Below, in pieces: positions 1-11,350 of a DNA stretch of 64,000 nucleotides (position 1 is the first letter of the stretch; every line of letters begins with the position of its first letter). Source of the stretch: Zygnema cylindricum (Eukaryota > Streptophyta > Zygnematophyceae > Zygnematales > Zygnemataceae); the NCBI GenBank assembly GCA_037447655.1, contig JBBHKE010001244.1, positions 95,951 through 159,950 on the forward strand, written 5' to 3'. The position numbers and the translations under genes are program-made. The notes beneath the pieces were generated by a model. The model saw only the letters and a program-made list of their open reading frames with translations, did not search any database and had not been told where the DNA came from.

Positions 1-497
1 AAAGAACAAAGCTAGAAGTTTGCTGTCTAAACTGACATTCGTACATTTTAGATAAAATATTTTACAGTGAAAAACCAATAGGAAAAGAAACGAGAAGCCG
101 TGTACACGGTTTTGAGATAGAGCCATTCGGTTGAAGTAAAATAGGTGTAGGGAATCAATAAAAGAAAACATTGTTCTAGTTCTCCAGCGAAATCGTTCTA
201 CGATACAAAAGTTATTTACACAAAAGTCCAAAACGCTAAAAACATAACTAGAATTAGGATTTAGCAAATGAAACTAAATAGCAATAAAAAGTAAATTTAG
301 ACATAGGCTTCTATAGGAATTCCAATAAAGGCAAAGGGGTTTGGGGAGGAGGGGAGAGGGGGATGGGGAAGGAATTCTGATTGAAAAAGATTAATATTGA
401 AAACCTTGTACTAAACAAATATGTGCATTCCCTTCTATATTTTTATCAAGTTTCAATTCTTTTTTTCATGTAATGAAATCAGGGAAGAAAAACAGTG
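1..497. repeat. Repeat R, copy 1 (partial)
   Basis: AT-rich segment without a credible gene. It matches about 3260-3770 and 7590-8110, including the shared stretch around a GTGTACACGG-like box, the phrase ATTCCAATAA and a purine-rich run GGGGAGGAGGGGAGAGGG. The left end lies outside the window and the right end is cut by an N gap. Copies differ by scattered substitutions and small indels, so they are old duplicates and not an assembly echo. Confidence 0.75.
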
Positions 498-507
498 NNN
501 NNNNNNN
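498..507. other. Assembly gap (10 N)
   Basis: Ten N of unknown true length. The gap joins repeat R copy 1 to the polypyrimidine tract before repeat S copy 1. A second 10-N gap sits at 21668-21677 just after the other S copy, so both breaks occur in the same repeat family. Confidence 0.99.
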
Positions 508-673
508 CTCTAAAACTTGCTCTCCTCGCTCACCTCCTTTAAAATCCCCTCCTAGTCTCCCCCCTCCACCCTCACCTCGTTCAAAATCTCCCCCTCCTCG
601 TCGCACCCCTCCTCGCTCACCTCCTTCAAAATCCCGCCCTCCTCTTCGCCCCACTCCCTCACCTCCCTCAAAA
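508..673 (+). repeat. Pyrimidine-rich tandem repeat, Pro/Ser-rich if translated
   Basis: Short units related to CCTCCTCGCTCACCTCC are repeated imperfectly. On + the frame is Pro/Ser/Lys/Arg-rich with SPPPP-like extensin motifs, ending at a TAA near 674. A hydroxyproline-rich exon is possible because LRR exons lie downstream on the same strand. The equivalent place before the second S copy (about 19395) has only a short trace, and no splice sites are evident, so simple-sequence DNA is the safer call. Confidence 0.5.
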
Positions 674-2830
674 TAACTGTCGCCTTTTGTCGCCGTTCCC
701 TATTGAGGAAGTAAGATATTGAACGTGAAAGAAATTGAAATTATCGTTGCTGTGACAAATATCCGTTGGAGAACACAAATGGAGGTGATGATAGTTTAAG
801 CATAAATATAAGTATAAGAATTTTGGAACACCGATTATGTGGAAGATAAATTAGCCAGTTGTAGGTATGGCTTTTAAATCAAAAGGTTAGTCATAACTTG
901 ATTGCTAATACTGCTTCAGGTTAGTCAAGTATCCGTGTTCGACAATTCCTTTTGTTGTGTGTGAAAGTTTTGCTTTCTCTTGTGTTGTTTTTTTATCGTA
1001 TATACACCAATTGCGATAGTATTTTGCATTAAAACTGATCTAGTAGTGTTTATGACCAATACCTTAAAAAGGATATATTCTCCGATTTACATAACTTCAA
1101 ATGGACCAAGGCTTAACTTGAAGGATGTTTGTAATGGCATGGATTAAACGTTTTTTGTCTTCATTTGATTAGACCTTGCATTTTATTATAATGCGTTATA
1201 CATATGCCTTAAAGCAATGATGATGATCAAACATCAAAGTCCTTAAATACAATGGTCAAAATTGCACTATTTGGCCTTTAATTATGCATATTTTTTGGTT
1301 AAATATCACATTCTGATAATTCATAACAAGCTATCGCAAAAATTCCTTGTTTAATACTGTCGCGGAAATTTCTTGATTAATACTGTCGTCGAAATAGTAA
1401 AATGAGGCATTGGGATATGGTCCGGAGAAAAAAAATAAAGCGTTCGATATTTTGTTGTTATTGGACACTGCACGAGTTTTGAAGGATATAATTTGGGCGT
1501 GAAGGATTTTTCAGGGATTTTCTTTCTACAACTTATTTCAGGCTTTTTTTTGGGGTTATCTATGGCTTTTAAGGGTTGTTTAAGGTTTGTCATAATTTTT
1601 TTTCAGCCAATTTCACTTTGTTGGTGGATTTATAGTTTTTCAGGGTTTTAAGTAAAGAGGGTTATCTCAAGGTCTTATGGTTTTTGAAGGATTTTTAGGG
1701 TTTTACTTTTTGGAATTTTCACCTTTATTACGGAAATAGGCGAACCAACTGCGATTGGTCTCCTCTTCTAGAATATTTAGTGCATTTGTATTTTTATTTA
1801 ATTTCATATATTAAATGATAATTTATTTCTTTATTATTTATATTTTTCTAGCTTCCAATCAGATCGGTAAGTAGTTAGACTAAAATCTTGACTGCAAAAA
1901 ACCTTTAAGTGGGAAACATCCGGTTTTCGCCAGTCCATCTCTTATAGGGTGTTTTCCCTTTACTTGCCAAGGTAAGAACTATATTTTTGAGGTAATTTGC
2001 ACAGTTCATAGCCTCAGCCAATAATTTCTTTCCTATCTTCTTATTAGACAACATACTCCTAGAAGTGTCTCTTAAAGTTTTGTTCAACCTCTTGGCTACA
2101 TTTTGTTCTGGGTTTTCTAGAATTGTTTTCTGATGTTGGACGTCATCTCTCAAGAAATCCTCAATTTGGTTGGAGGTATACTCTCCACCATTATCACTCC
2201 TAACTCTCTTGATTGGGAATGCATGGAGTTTCTCACTCCATGCCTTACACACCTCTAAATGTTATGGCGCTTAAGACTTAGACTTAAGAAAGTATATTCT
2301 TGAATATCGTGACCAGTCATCAGTGATGGTCAACATATATCGTTTACCTGCAAATGAAAGGATCTTTTCTGGTCCTACGATATTATTATGAACTAAGTCC
2401 ATAACCTTTTCTCTATTATAAGTGGTTCTTTTTGGGAAATGTAGTTTTTGTGTTTTACCTTGAGCACACCCATTGCAGTCATTTAAAGTTTTATTCTCTC
2501 CAAACTGAATTCCCTCCACTATTCCCAATTTTTTCATTTCCTTTAGCTTATCTAAGTGCACGTGTCCCAACCTCTTGTGCCATAGCATTATATCATGAAC
2601 ACCAACATTATAAAGGTTCTTCTTTTCATTGCTCAAAGTCAGCCTAAACATTCCTTAGCTACCCATTTCAGCTATGAAGTAAACTTTCTTCTCAAAAGCT
2701 ATGAAGTAAACTTTCTTCTCAAAGCTAGCAGTAAAATCCCCTTTCTCCTGGTAGTCTCAAAACCCTTAAAATCTAACATAGGGTTTTTAGGGTTTTTTAG
2801 GGATTTATAGGGTTTATTTTGTTTTCACTT
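668..2830. repeat. Repeat S, copy 1 (about 2.1 kb)
   Basis: Starts with AAATAACTGTCGCC and runs collinear with 19407-21540 with mostly single-base differences. It holds about 1.2 kb of AT-rich non-coding DNA, then a copia integrase remnant on the minus strand, then degenerate TAGGGTTT-rich sequence. It passes directly into repeat R (2838 onward), and the other copy also passes into R before its gap, so S+R was one larger duplicated unit. Confidence 0.85.
1905..2790 (-). pseudogene. Ty1/copia integrase remnant (in S copy 1)
   Basis: Two minus-strand frames (2271-2651 and 1905-2252) together cover the GAG-pre-integrase zinc region (WHKRLGHVHLDKL, then CNGCAQGK) and much of the DDE core (TDDWSRYSRIYFLKSKS; RVRSDNGGEYTSNQ). 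They are separated by a frameshift around 2255. The first catalytic Asp region reads VHNNIVGP where relatives have VHTDI-GP. The final catalytic Glu is Lys (NVAKRLNKT against the family pattern GVAERLN). No gag, RT or RNase H flanks it. An inactive fragment; the paralogous copy at 20581-21495 is less damaged. Confidence 0.85.
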
Positions 2831-2837
2831 TTTATTT

Positions 2838-4995
2838 TCCAGAAATTTGGTTATAAAACTTCAAGTAACTTAATGGAGGTAAATACAAAAATGTATATTG
2901 GTAGCAATTAAAAAATTATATTAACAAATAAAACATAATACTAAATAAAATATTAAATAGTAAATAATGAGTTAAATAACACCGTCTATAATTAAAACAA
3001 TTAATAAAAATTATTTAATGCTAAAATTTATCGCAAACATTTAGTTGTTTTTTAGTTTTTTATTTATGTAAAGCTTTGGTATATTTTTTTTGTTTATAGT
3101 TGCGAAAATTTAGTTATGGGAATTAAAGTAGACTCACAGGACGGTGAGGGGGGAGGACTAATGATAAAGAGGACAAAAAAGTCCGAAATGACAAACATCA
3201 AAGAGGAAAGGCCAGAAAAAAGAAATGGCCAAGAAAATAAAAAAATTACAGGTATAAGAGGCAAATATGGAACAAATTTAGAAGTTTGCTTTTTTTTTTT
3301 GTCAAAATTGACGTTGGTTTGTACATTTTAGACAAAATATTTTACAGTGAAAAACGAATAGGAGAAGAAACGAGAAGTTGTGTACACGGGTTCGAGACAG
3401 AGCCATCAGATAAAAGTAAACCAGGTATAAGCAATCAATAAAGAAAAGATTTTTCTAGTTCTCGCGGGAAATCTTTCTACGATACAAAAAGTATGTACAA
3501 AAAATTCCAAAACGCTAAACGCATAACTAGAATTAAGACTTAGCAAATAAAACTAGAAATCAATAAATGTCAATTTAGACATAGGTTTCAATAAGAATTC
3601 CAATAAGGGAAAAGGGGTTTGGGGAGGAGGGGAGAGGGGGATGGTGGAGGGATTCTGATTGAAAATGATTAATATTGAAAACCTTGCAGTAAACAAATAT
3701 GTACCTTCCTTTCTATATTTTTATCGGTTTTCAATACTCTTGTTTATGCAATGAAAACAGGGAAGCAAAAAAGTGTGATAAAAGCCGTAGGGTGTGGGAA
3801 TATTGCAATTTGCAGTTGTTTTTTTTGCCTCGTAGTTTTTTTGTTGTTTATGTTTTGTTTTACTCATTCGACATAAAAAGAGATGTCTTGAAAGGCCGAT
3901 ACAAGGAAAAAGAAAAACGTAGGAGAGGTTGAAAAATAGGGAGAAAGCCAAAAAAACAAAGTATAAGTAAAAAAGAGAAAATCAAGGGAACCAAAAAGAA
4001 AAGCTTTGTCGCTTGAGCTATTGTCTACATTTCCAGTTAGGATAAAGAGTCTTTTAAAAAGATATATACTCAACTGGAGAATCGAGAAGCTGGTAAGACT
4101 GTTCAAACTAATTGTAGGTGTAACCAACCTAGGCAGAGTTAATAACAGTAAATATATATATACATATGTATATTAAAATATATATGTGTATTTGTTGTTT
4201 TTGAGAGGAGTCATTTACACTACCAAAGGTATGAACAAAACACTTAGAAAGTGTACAATGCTAGATAAAGTTATAGACTTACAATTTAGCGTGTCAAGAT
4301 AGCCATTAATTCAAACATAAGCGTGAACTACAGTTTCAAAAAGCCGCCCTGAGTGAAGCATGGCTAGTCACAAAGACCGACGTTAGAAGTATGTTTTTAA
4401 AAAAATGGTCGAGGGATAGGCTTCGTGAAAAAACTGGCATGTTGGGAATCCGTGGCACAACGAGAGAAAAAACCAATGTGGTATATAGTTTTGTCATGAG
4501 AGAAATGGAATTGAATATCCGGTGGATATGTTGAACTAGATTTTCCATGAGAGCTAAGGCACCTTGAGAAAAAGAAAAATTATAAGTAAGAGAAGATAGA
4601 GGAAAAGAGAGATTGGTGAGAAGTCGACGGCACCCAATGGCTTTTCTTTTGGCAACAGGTGCCGGCCATATACTTTACTTCGACGGAGGAGAGAGCTACC
4701 GTCTCTTTAATTTTTGGAACATCATGAGACATGCCCTCTACCAAGATAGAAACACACTCGAAATAAACCAATGCTAATCTCCGCTTCGCAAAAACTGAAA
4801 GTTGAGGAGTTTACGATGGATAATGTAGAAGAAGAAGAGCTTGTTTGAGGACGAAGAGAAAGGTGAGATGAAGCTGCTTAGTTTCGATATGCGTTTGGTA
4901 GTTTGAAGGTGACTGGAAAAAGCACAATGGGAAAACTGAGAAAAGATATACATGACAATATTAATCTTTGGCCTCGTTTTTGTTATGAGCAAAGA
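2838..4995. repeat. Repeat R, copy 2, containing the empty site of element C
   Basis: Collinear with copy 3 (7165-8359 plus 14489-15150). Near 4300 it reads AGCCATTAATTCAAACATAAG without interruption, while copy 3 has element C between AGCCATTAA and ATTTATTCAAAC. It therefore records the site before insertion. It includes a minus-strand copia RNase H remnant (4336-4771) and otherwise AT-rich DNA with no gene. Confidence 0.85.
4336..4771 (-). pseudogene. Ty1/copia RNase H remnant (R copy 2)
   Basis: The minus frame ending near 4580 contains VALSSVEVKYMAGT, the damaged form of the copia RNase H motif in which VALS-x-x-E-x-EYMA is typical. The downstream frame 4336-4548 keeps shadows of the C-terminal KHIDIxxH and ADxFTKP region in shifted frames. 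The same remnant recurs at 14581-15111. It belongs to a different copia lineage from elements A-H (those read VAQSTMEAEYMASC). Decayed, no function expected. Confidence 0.7.
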
Positions 4996-5009
4996 GCCTT
5001 AAGTTTTGT

Positions 5010-5245
5010 GCCACGCGAAAGGTGCGTCTTTGAGGCGTGCCTTTGTGCACTTGGCGCACAAAGGATTCTTTACTAATCATTCTTTAGCCAAAAGTTGGCT
5101 CCATATAAATGTCTTCGTTAAGACTACCATGGAGAAAAGCTATTTTGACGTCAATCTCTTGTTAATCAAAAACATCAATAGACAAAATTGACAAAATGGA
5201 ACGAATAAAATTCAAATCTGGCATTCGATTTTTAGATTGAAGACC
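5010..5245 (-). pseudogene. Ty1/copia reverse transcriptase remnant
   Basis: Minus-strand translation gives IRSILSI, then QEIDVKIAFLHGSLNEDIYME, which matches the RT block usually written HQMDVKTAFLHGxLxEEIYM. One stop precedes QEIDVK and another follows MEPTFG. Only about 75 codons are recognisable. It is probably part of the same ancient element as the RNase H remnant just to the left, which is also on minus and in the expected order. Confidence 0.7.
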
Positions 5246-5459
5246 CGTTTCAAGCAAATGGCGCAAGAATGTGGTTGTATAACATAAAGCATCTTGGCTT
5301 TATTGGCCATAAATAACATCAAAAATACGAAAGAGTTTCAAAAGGCATGAAAAAATATAACAAATTTTTGGTCATAAGCGGAAATAGACATAGAGAGGGG
5401 GAGAAGAAAATAGACAAACAATAACAAAATGGGTGTGGAAGTAACAATGGAGGGAATGA

Positions 5460-5680
5460 GTGTTGTACATGGGGGGGGAGAGGGAGAGAAAGAGAAAGAG
5501 AAAGAGAGAGAGAGAGAAAAATAGGGGGAGGGAGGGAGGGAGGGAGGAAGAGAGAAGAGGGCGAGAGGAAAAGAGAGAAAGAGGGAGAGGGAGAGGACGT
5601 GGGAGAAAAAGAGGGAGAGGGATAAAGAGAGGGAGAGAGAGAGGGAGAGGGATATAAAGAGGGAGAAGGGGAGGTATCAC
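5460..5680. repeat. Purine-rich microsatellite, (GA)n/(GGGA)n
   Basis: About 220 bp of G and A with runs of GAGAGA, GGGAGGGA and AAAGAGAG on the + strand. Open frames across it on either strand are low-complexity Arg/Glu or Ser/Pro/Leu strings and are not genes. Confidence 0.9.
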
Positions 5681-5689
5681 GAATAATGA

Positions 5690-6967
5690 TAAAAAACAAA
5701 GATTGGTTAATCTTAATGACAAGAAAAATAAATACTAAATAATTGCATGAAATATCAATAACACAGTGAAAAACTACATTGACATTTTACATTGAAATAA
5801 ACATTATAATGATTATTATCTATTAATAATAATCATTAATATACGCTATCATAATAGTGACAATAAGAGCATATATCAAAAACAATGTACAAGGATAGTA
5901 ATTAGTAATTGATAAGATTAGAGAACATTTGAGAATAAAAAAAGTGATTAACAATAAATAATAGTTTTAATTAACACTTGTCTATAACCTTAAATTTATA
6001 ATTAAAATACCTCTTTTCTAAATATTTAAATAAAACAAACGTGGAAAAAGTATATATTTTGAATGAAAAAAAGGATTAAAAACCATTTTCGTTTTACTTT
6101 TAACCTACATTTAAGTCTATATTTTCTTTAAGTATTTTCTTGTATTAAAGCATTTTATTTATTTCTCTTTTATATTTAAGAGATTCTTCCAAATTTTAAT
6201 AGAGGAAGTAAATGGGAAGTGAGGACGAGTGGGGCTTGGAGAGTGGAAGGGCGTTGGCGAAGGAAATTATATTTGGAAGGGATGTGGAATAAAATCCTTC
6301 TATCTAACAAATGTGTATTTTTCTTTCAATATTTTGATAAGATATTTTTTATCGACTTGCAATTTTTCTTGAAATGCAAGGGAAAGAGGGGGCGAAGTGA
6401 GTGACAAAAGCCAAGTGGTGTATGAGCATTATAATTTGCAAAAGATTGTTTTACCTCCAAATTATAGGAGTAATTTTTTTGTGGTTTTGCCTTTTTTTTT
6501 GCTGTATTTTTTATATTTGATCACTTGAAATGAAAGAAATTGTGGTTATCATTTTTCTTTTAGGTTTTTTTTTTGTTTTAGTCATTTGACAATGTTGATT
6601 TGTGTAAAACACGAGAGTGAAAACTAAAAAAAAGATGATGCGAAAGATAAAGTATTAATACGCATGTATATACTGGTATTCATTATTCAACATTTATTTC
6701 AACATTTTTTTCTTTAACTATATAAATATTTATTTTCTTGAAAATTAGTTATGCTGATTTCAAGTTTTTCCTTTTTTTTTGTACAAGCGAGTGAAAAATT
6801 TGGGGGTAGGAGCAAAAAGGGTTGGCAGAAGAGGGGAAGAATTTGGTTCATGTAAAGGCATGCTACTCTACCTGGGAAATTGTAAATCGATATTGTCTTG
6901 AGTTCCCTCAATGTTTATTCTTTTCTGTTTCTTTTATGATTGGTCTTCTGGCTTCCTGATGTTACAG
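5690..6967. other. AT-rich non-coding interval (probable intron)
   Basis: I see no conserved coding, RNA or LTR signature. It contains T-runs and A/T homopolymers and ends in a pyrimidine tract with an acceptor at 6967 (TTACAG) before an LRR exon. The phrase CTTTTATGATTGGT just upstream also precedes the second LRR exon (around 15850), suggesting the two exon-intron units are duplicates. Confidence 0.5.
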
Positions 6968-7039
6968 GTCTCTACAAAACAACCGCTTCAGTGGAAGCAT
7001 TCCATCGAATATTGGTGAACTGTATACACTCGAAACTTT
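6968..7039 (+). CDS. LRR exon of a receptor-like gene (single 24-residue repeat)
   Basis: Exactly 72 nt between an acceptor (TTACAG, ending 6967) and a donor (GTAAGA, from 7040). It encodes one plant-type leucine-rich repeat: SLQNNRFSGSIPSNIGEL then YTLETL. LRR receptor kinases and receptor-like proteins commonly have one repeat per 72-nt exon with phase-2 introns, and this exon fits. The protein would bind peptide or cell-wall ligands outside the cell if intact. The next recognised exon of similar type lies almost 9 kb downstream with element C in between, so the gene has huge introns or is a broken copy. No kinase domain is visible in the window. Confidence 0.75.
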
Positions 7040-7164
7040 GTAAGACTCGAGACACTATGGTCGTGTAACCTAACAAAAGGGAGTTGTAGAGGAAAATGGT
7101 TTGTTGCAAATAACGGTTCAATGCATGAAAAGTTGTCAAAAGCAAAACTTTTTTTTTTTTTTTA

Positions 7165-8359
7165 TTTGCAAAAAATTTGGTTATAGAACTTCAATTGACT
7201 TGATGGTAAACAAGTACAAAAATGTATATTGGTAGCAATTAAAAAATCATATTAATAAATAACACTTAATACTAAATTAAATATTAATTAGTAAATAATG
7301 AGTTAAATAACACCGTCTATAATTAAAACTATTTGTAAAAATTATTTAATGCTAAAACTTATCGCAAACATTTTTTTTTTAAGTTTTTTATTTTTGTAAA
7401 GCTTTGCTATATTTTTTTGTTTCAGTTGAGAAAATTTAGTTATGGAAATTGCATTAGACTCGTAAAGGATGGTGAGAGGGGAGGCTAATGATAAAGAGGG
7501 CAAAAATGTCCAAAATGACGAAAAAGAGAGAAAAGAGGAAAAGCCAAAAAAAAGAATTGACCAAAAAAGGTAAAAAATGACAAGTATAAGAGGCAAATAT
7601 AGAACAAAATTAGAATTTTGCTATAAACTTCTTTTGTACATTTTAAACAAAATATTTTATAGTGAAAACCGAATAGGAGAAGAAACAAGAAACCGTGTTC
7701 ACGGGTTCGAGACAGAGCCATCAGGTAAAAGTAAACTCGGTATAAACAATCAAGAAAAGAAAAGATTGTTCTAGTTCTCGTGGGATATCTTTCTACGATA
7801 CAAAAAGTATGTGCACAAAATGCTAAAAACATAACTAGAATTAGGACTTAGCAAATACAACTAAAAGTCAATAAAAATCAATATAGACACAGGCTTCTAT
7901 AAGAATTCCAATAAGGGCAACGGGGTTTTGGTAGGACGGGAGAAGGGGACGAGGGAGGGATTCTGATTGACAATGATTTATATTGAAAACCTTGCACTAA
8001 ACAAATATGCACCTTCCCATCTATATTTTTATCGGGTTTCAATGCTATTGTGTATGCAATGAAAACAAAGAAACAAAAAAAGCGTGATAAATCCGGTAGG
8101 GTATACAAATATTGCAATTCGATTTTTTTTTTTGTAATAGAGAATCAAGAAGGTGCAAAGACTATTCTAGGTAAAAACTAATTCTATGCGTAACTAACGT
8201 AGGTAGAGTTAATTACGGTATATATGAATATATATGTATATTTGTTGTTTTTAAGAGGAATCTTTTACACAACCAAAGATATGCACCATACACTAAAATA
8301 GTACACAATGCTAGATAAACTTCTAGGCTTACAATTTAGTGTTTAAAAATAGCCATTAA
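7165..8359. repeat. Repeat R, copy 3, left part
   Basis: Follows a T-run after the LRR exon and matches copy 2 from about 2838: TTTGGTTATAGAACTTC, the GTCAATAAAAATCAAT region and the GGGGTTTTGGTAGG purine run are shared in order. It is interrupted at 8359 by element C and resumes at 14489. No coding capacity. Confidence 0.85.
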
Positions 8360-8867
8360 TGTAGGAATTAGTGATTTCCGTTTGGTATTTCCTAGGTGTA
8401 GTTAGCAAAATAAAAGGGTCAGAAAAAAAAGCTAAGGTACGAAAAAAAAACGGTGTATCATAGGTGGAGAGACGTCTACTAAGGATTTTGTCGACCACAA
8501 GAGGTACAAGATTTACACTGCACCTATACCTTCTTTTACGATATAGTCATTTAATTGGTGCCGTACTACAGTAGATTGGGGTTTAGAGAGTGCTATAGGA
8601 CTTAGAATTTTCACCCGTATCTAAGAGAGCACTTGTATAAAAAGCTAAACTTTGGCAGCACATAACTTAATGTCCACGAGGACAATTCCAATGTTTTTTT
8701 TTGCTATTGACTCAAAAGAGTCAAAACTATACAAAGGTGTATCTGGTCAAAGTTGCTGACTTCTTAGGAGGCAAGGGTGATCTGTGAAAGTCTGGGCACT
8801 GATAAATATCCTAGAGTGCTTAACTAGTCTGCTAAATCTGTGTGAGAAAAGAACATACAGAATTACA
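8360..8867 (+). repeat. Element C 5' LTR, internally deleted
   Basis: Begins TGTAGGAATTAGTGATT and ends AGAATTACA. Relative to the 3' LTR it lacks about 600 bp after AAAGCTAAGG, including the tRNA-like module. The promoter-proximal end remains: TATAAAA-like sequence near 8637, then TTTGGCAGCACATAACTT. The GTAC cluster is mostly lost. This is the only LTR of useful length in the window without a tRNA-like module. Confidence 0.85.
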
Positions 8868-8882
8868 AGTTGTGGGCCCACC
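8868..8882 (+). promoter_or_regulatory. Primer-binding site of element C (half initiator tRNA-Met type)
   Basis: AGTTGTGGGCCCACC differs at two positions from GGTTATGGGCCCACC, the complement of the anticodon arm of plant initiator tRNA-Met. It lies directly after the LTR end. The ATG inside the intact form is GTG here. The standard plant copia site TGGTATCAGAGC is absent. Confidence 0.75.
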
Positions 8883-8888
8883 TTCTAG

Positions 8889-9977
8889 GTGCCCATTTTT
8901 TATGGATCAGGGTTCATCTACCAAGAAAACGTGATAAGAAAGGCATTGTGTGAGAAACGACTTTGGGGAATCGTGAGTGGTCGTGTTCGTCGACCAAGGC
9001 CAAAGCTAGTTATGCCACTAAGGTTTGGTGGAGCTAGGTTCTCAGGTGGATCCGAACAAGAAGGAGAGGAGAAAGAGTATGATGGGGAAAGCATCATCGT
9101 ACAAAATAGAGCTGAAAAAGCCAAGGGAAAAGAAAAGGTCCCTGTCCAAGCAATTGGATCAGCAGTGGGTGCACTTACTCATAAGACCGAAAAGAGTAGT
9201 GCTGACTACTGGGATTACAACAACATGGTTGCCGTCAATCTCATTCTTCAAAATATAATTCAAGCTATTGCCACTCCACATCTCGATGTGGTAAAAGCGG
9301 CAGATCTATGGGATACCCTTGTAAGATTGTACAGGAGTGGGACAATCCAACAGCAAAGATTGTCATGTCAAAAGATACAGGCATATAAATGCAAAAAGGG
9401 AGGAATGCTCGATTTTTGTAATGAACTTACTAGTGTATTCTAGAGTTGGTGTGTTGGGAATGTGGTCACTAAGAAGGAAATGGTTCACACTCTCCTAATC
9501 AAGCTTCAAGAGGAGTATGAAAGTATTATAACTCGAGTGGAGGAAATGGCAGATCATCGGTGGATATGGAATACTGTTGTGTGGATGATATCGATCCGAG
9601 AAAACACCATCGAGTTTCGGGGAGAAAAAAAGAGCGGTCAAGCATTGGGTGCAGGTTCAGATTGGAAGAGGAGAGACTTCAAGAAGCTTTATGGCAGCTT
9701 CGACGGAGGAAAAGAGACTCAATCGGATTCACCTGCATCCATGGACGCAAAGAAGGTTTGTTTATTTTTTCATGAACCAAGACACTTCTTAAGGGAGTGC
9801 AGAAAACTTACGGAATGGAGGATCAAGGATGGTCAGATCTGTAGATTAAGGGAAATCAAGAAAAAGGCCTTGGTGGCCACACAAATCCACAGTGGAAAGG
9901 AGGAATCAAACGAGGTGGACGGAGATCTTTTTCTGAATGAAAAGTTTGAATTGAATGAAGAAAGGGAGATTCCTTGA
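8889..9977 (+). pseudogene. Element C gag
   Basis: A single frame of about 360 codons with one in-frame TAG (9441-9443). The N-terminus has the family motif GSGFIY-x7-KALCEKRLWGIVSG. The middle has YRSGTIQQQRL and GGMLDFCNEL, the copia gag core that forms the particle shell. The C-terminal zinc knuckle reads CLFFHEPRHFLREC; the second Cys of CX2CX4HX4C is Phe, so RNA binding would be impaired. There is no ATG at the head: the frame opens from the primer-binding-site region, where a 1-nt deletion shifts the usual start. Confidence 0.85.
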
Positions 9978-9989
9978 AAGCAAAAGTGT

Positions 9990-11350
9990 GCCTTTGGAGG
10001 AATGAAAAAGCACCCCGAGGAAGGTTGGATAATAAACTCACTATGCATATGTGTAAAGACAGGAAGTGGTTCATCAAGATGAGACAGATCCCTCTAGTTG
10101 AGATACAACATGGGGATGGAAGAGTAGTTACCACAACATCAGTAGGGGTAGTAGATCTGAATGTCTTAGTCAATATTTCCAATCAATGGGGATACGTCTA
10201 TCTTCACATTTTTAGAAGTTTTGTTCATTTCTAAACTCGACAAAAATTTCATTTCTACATTTGTGCAAAAAGATAAAGGGTTTCACACTAGCACTAAAAA
10301 GAGAGTTTTTTGAGCCAGTCATGAGGGTGAAGCATATTTTATAGCTAATAAAAGGAGTCAAGGAAAGTTTCATCTTAACGGTTTCATCTTAACCCGAGTA
10401 CTGAAAAAATATGTGTTTACTACTCTGGTGTAAGAGACATTATGATGTGGCATAAGAGATTGGGACATGTACATGAAGACAGACTGAGAGAAATGAAATC
10501 TAAAAAGATAGTTGAGGGTCTAAATTTTGAGGATTCTGAGAAATGAATGATTGTAGTGGTTGTGCACAAGGGAATCTTCATAAACTTGCATTTCCAAAGG
10601 TTGCTACGTTTAGCGGAGAGAGAGTATTAGATTTGGTTCATACAGATATCTAGGGTCCACCAAGAGTTCGTTCATTTGGAGGTACATGCTCATAATCACA
10701 GATGATTGGTGTAAATTCTTTAAGGTTTACTTTCTCAAATCTAAGTCAGAGGTTGGATCATACTTCTAATAAGATAAAATATTGTGAGAAACTTTATGGA
10801 GTCTCTATAAAAAGGATCAGAAGTGATAAAGGAGGGAATTACACATTCAATGAATTTGAAGAATTTTTAAAAAGTGGAGTAATACAACATCAAAAGACTC
10901 TCAAATAACCCAAATGGGGTAGCTGAAATATTAAACAAAACTTTGGAGGATATTATCAAAAGTATGTTGACTGAATAGAAGATATGAAAACAATTTCGGG
11001 TAGAGGCTATGAACTTTGCTAACAATCTGAAAAACATAACTCTTACCTCTGCTATGAAGGATATAACACCTCTAACACCTTTGACACCTTCTGAAAAGTG
11101 GTCAGGTATAAAACCACATTTGTCAAACTTGAAAGTATTCCAAAGTCATGTTTATACACTGAACACAAACAAATCGGACTAGAATCTAGATGCAGAGGGA
11201 AAGCCAAGATATCTTTTAGGATATGGAGAAGAAGTTAGAGGATAGAGACTCTATAATATTGATAAGAAAGATATTATTATGGTTAAACACCTAATGGTCA
11301 TGGATGAGGGAAAGTTAGTTGACCCTTTTAAATATACCAAAACTGTGAGG
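9990..11350 (+). pseudogene. Element C protease-integrase region
   Basis: After gag, HMCKDRKWFIKMRQIP and GDGRVVTT mark the aspartic protease, but the active site (DSGAS in relatives) is replaced by an Asn-containing, shortened stretch near 10030. Integrase follows: MWHKRLGHVHEDRLREMK and CSGCAQG (zinc region, about 10440-10570), VHTDI followed by a TAG instead of Trp (about 10650), RSDKGGNY (about 10830) and NGVAEILNKT (about 10920; the third catalytic residue Glu is kept). Several stops and shifts interrupt it. The final part (10980-11350) matches the integrase C-terminus and the KHLMVMDEGK linker of element A. Confidence 0.8.

Noticed and set aside
508-676. Extensin-like protein exon
   Set aside because: Pro/Ser-rich by repeat composition, no splice or start signal, and not retained in the second S copy.
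3376-3410. GGTTCGAGACAGAGCC in repeat R as a tRNA B-box
   Set aside because: No A-box or D-arm at the right distance and no T-run; a chance match.
5319-5722. Overlapping frames of 65-126 codons on both strands
   Set aside because: They translate a GA/GGGA purine tract into Ser/Pro/Leu or Arg/Glu strings; low complexity, not genes.
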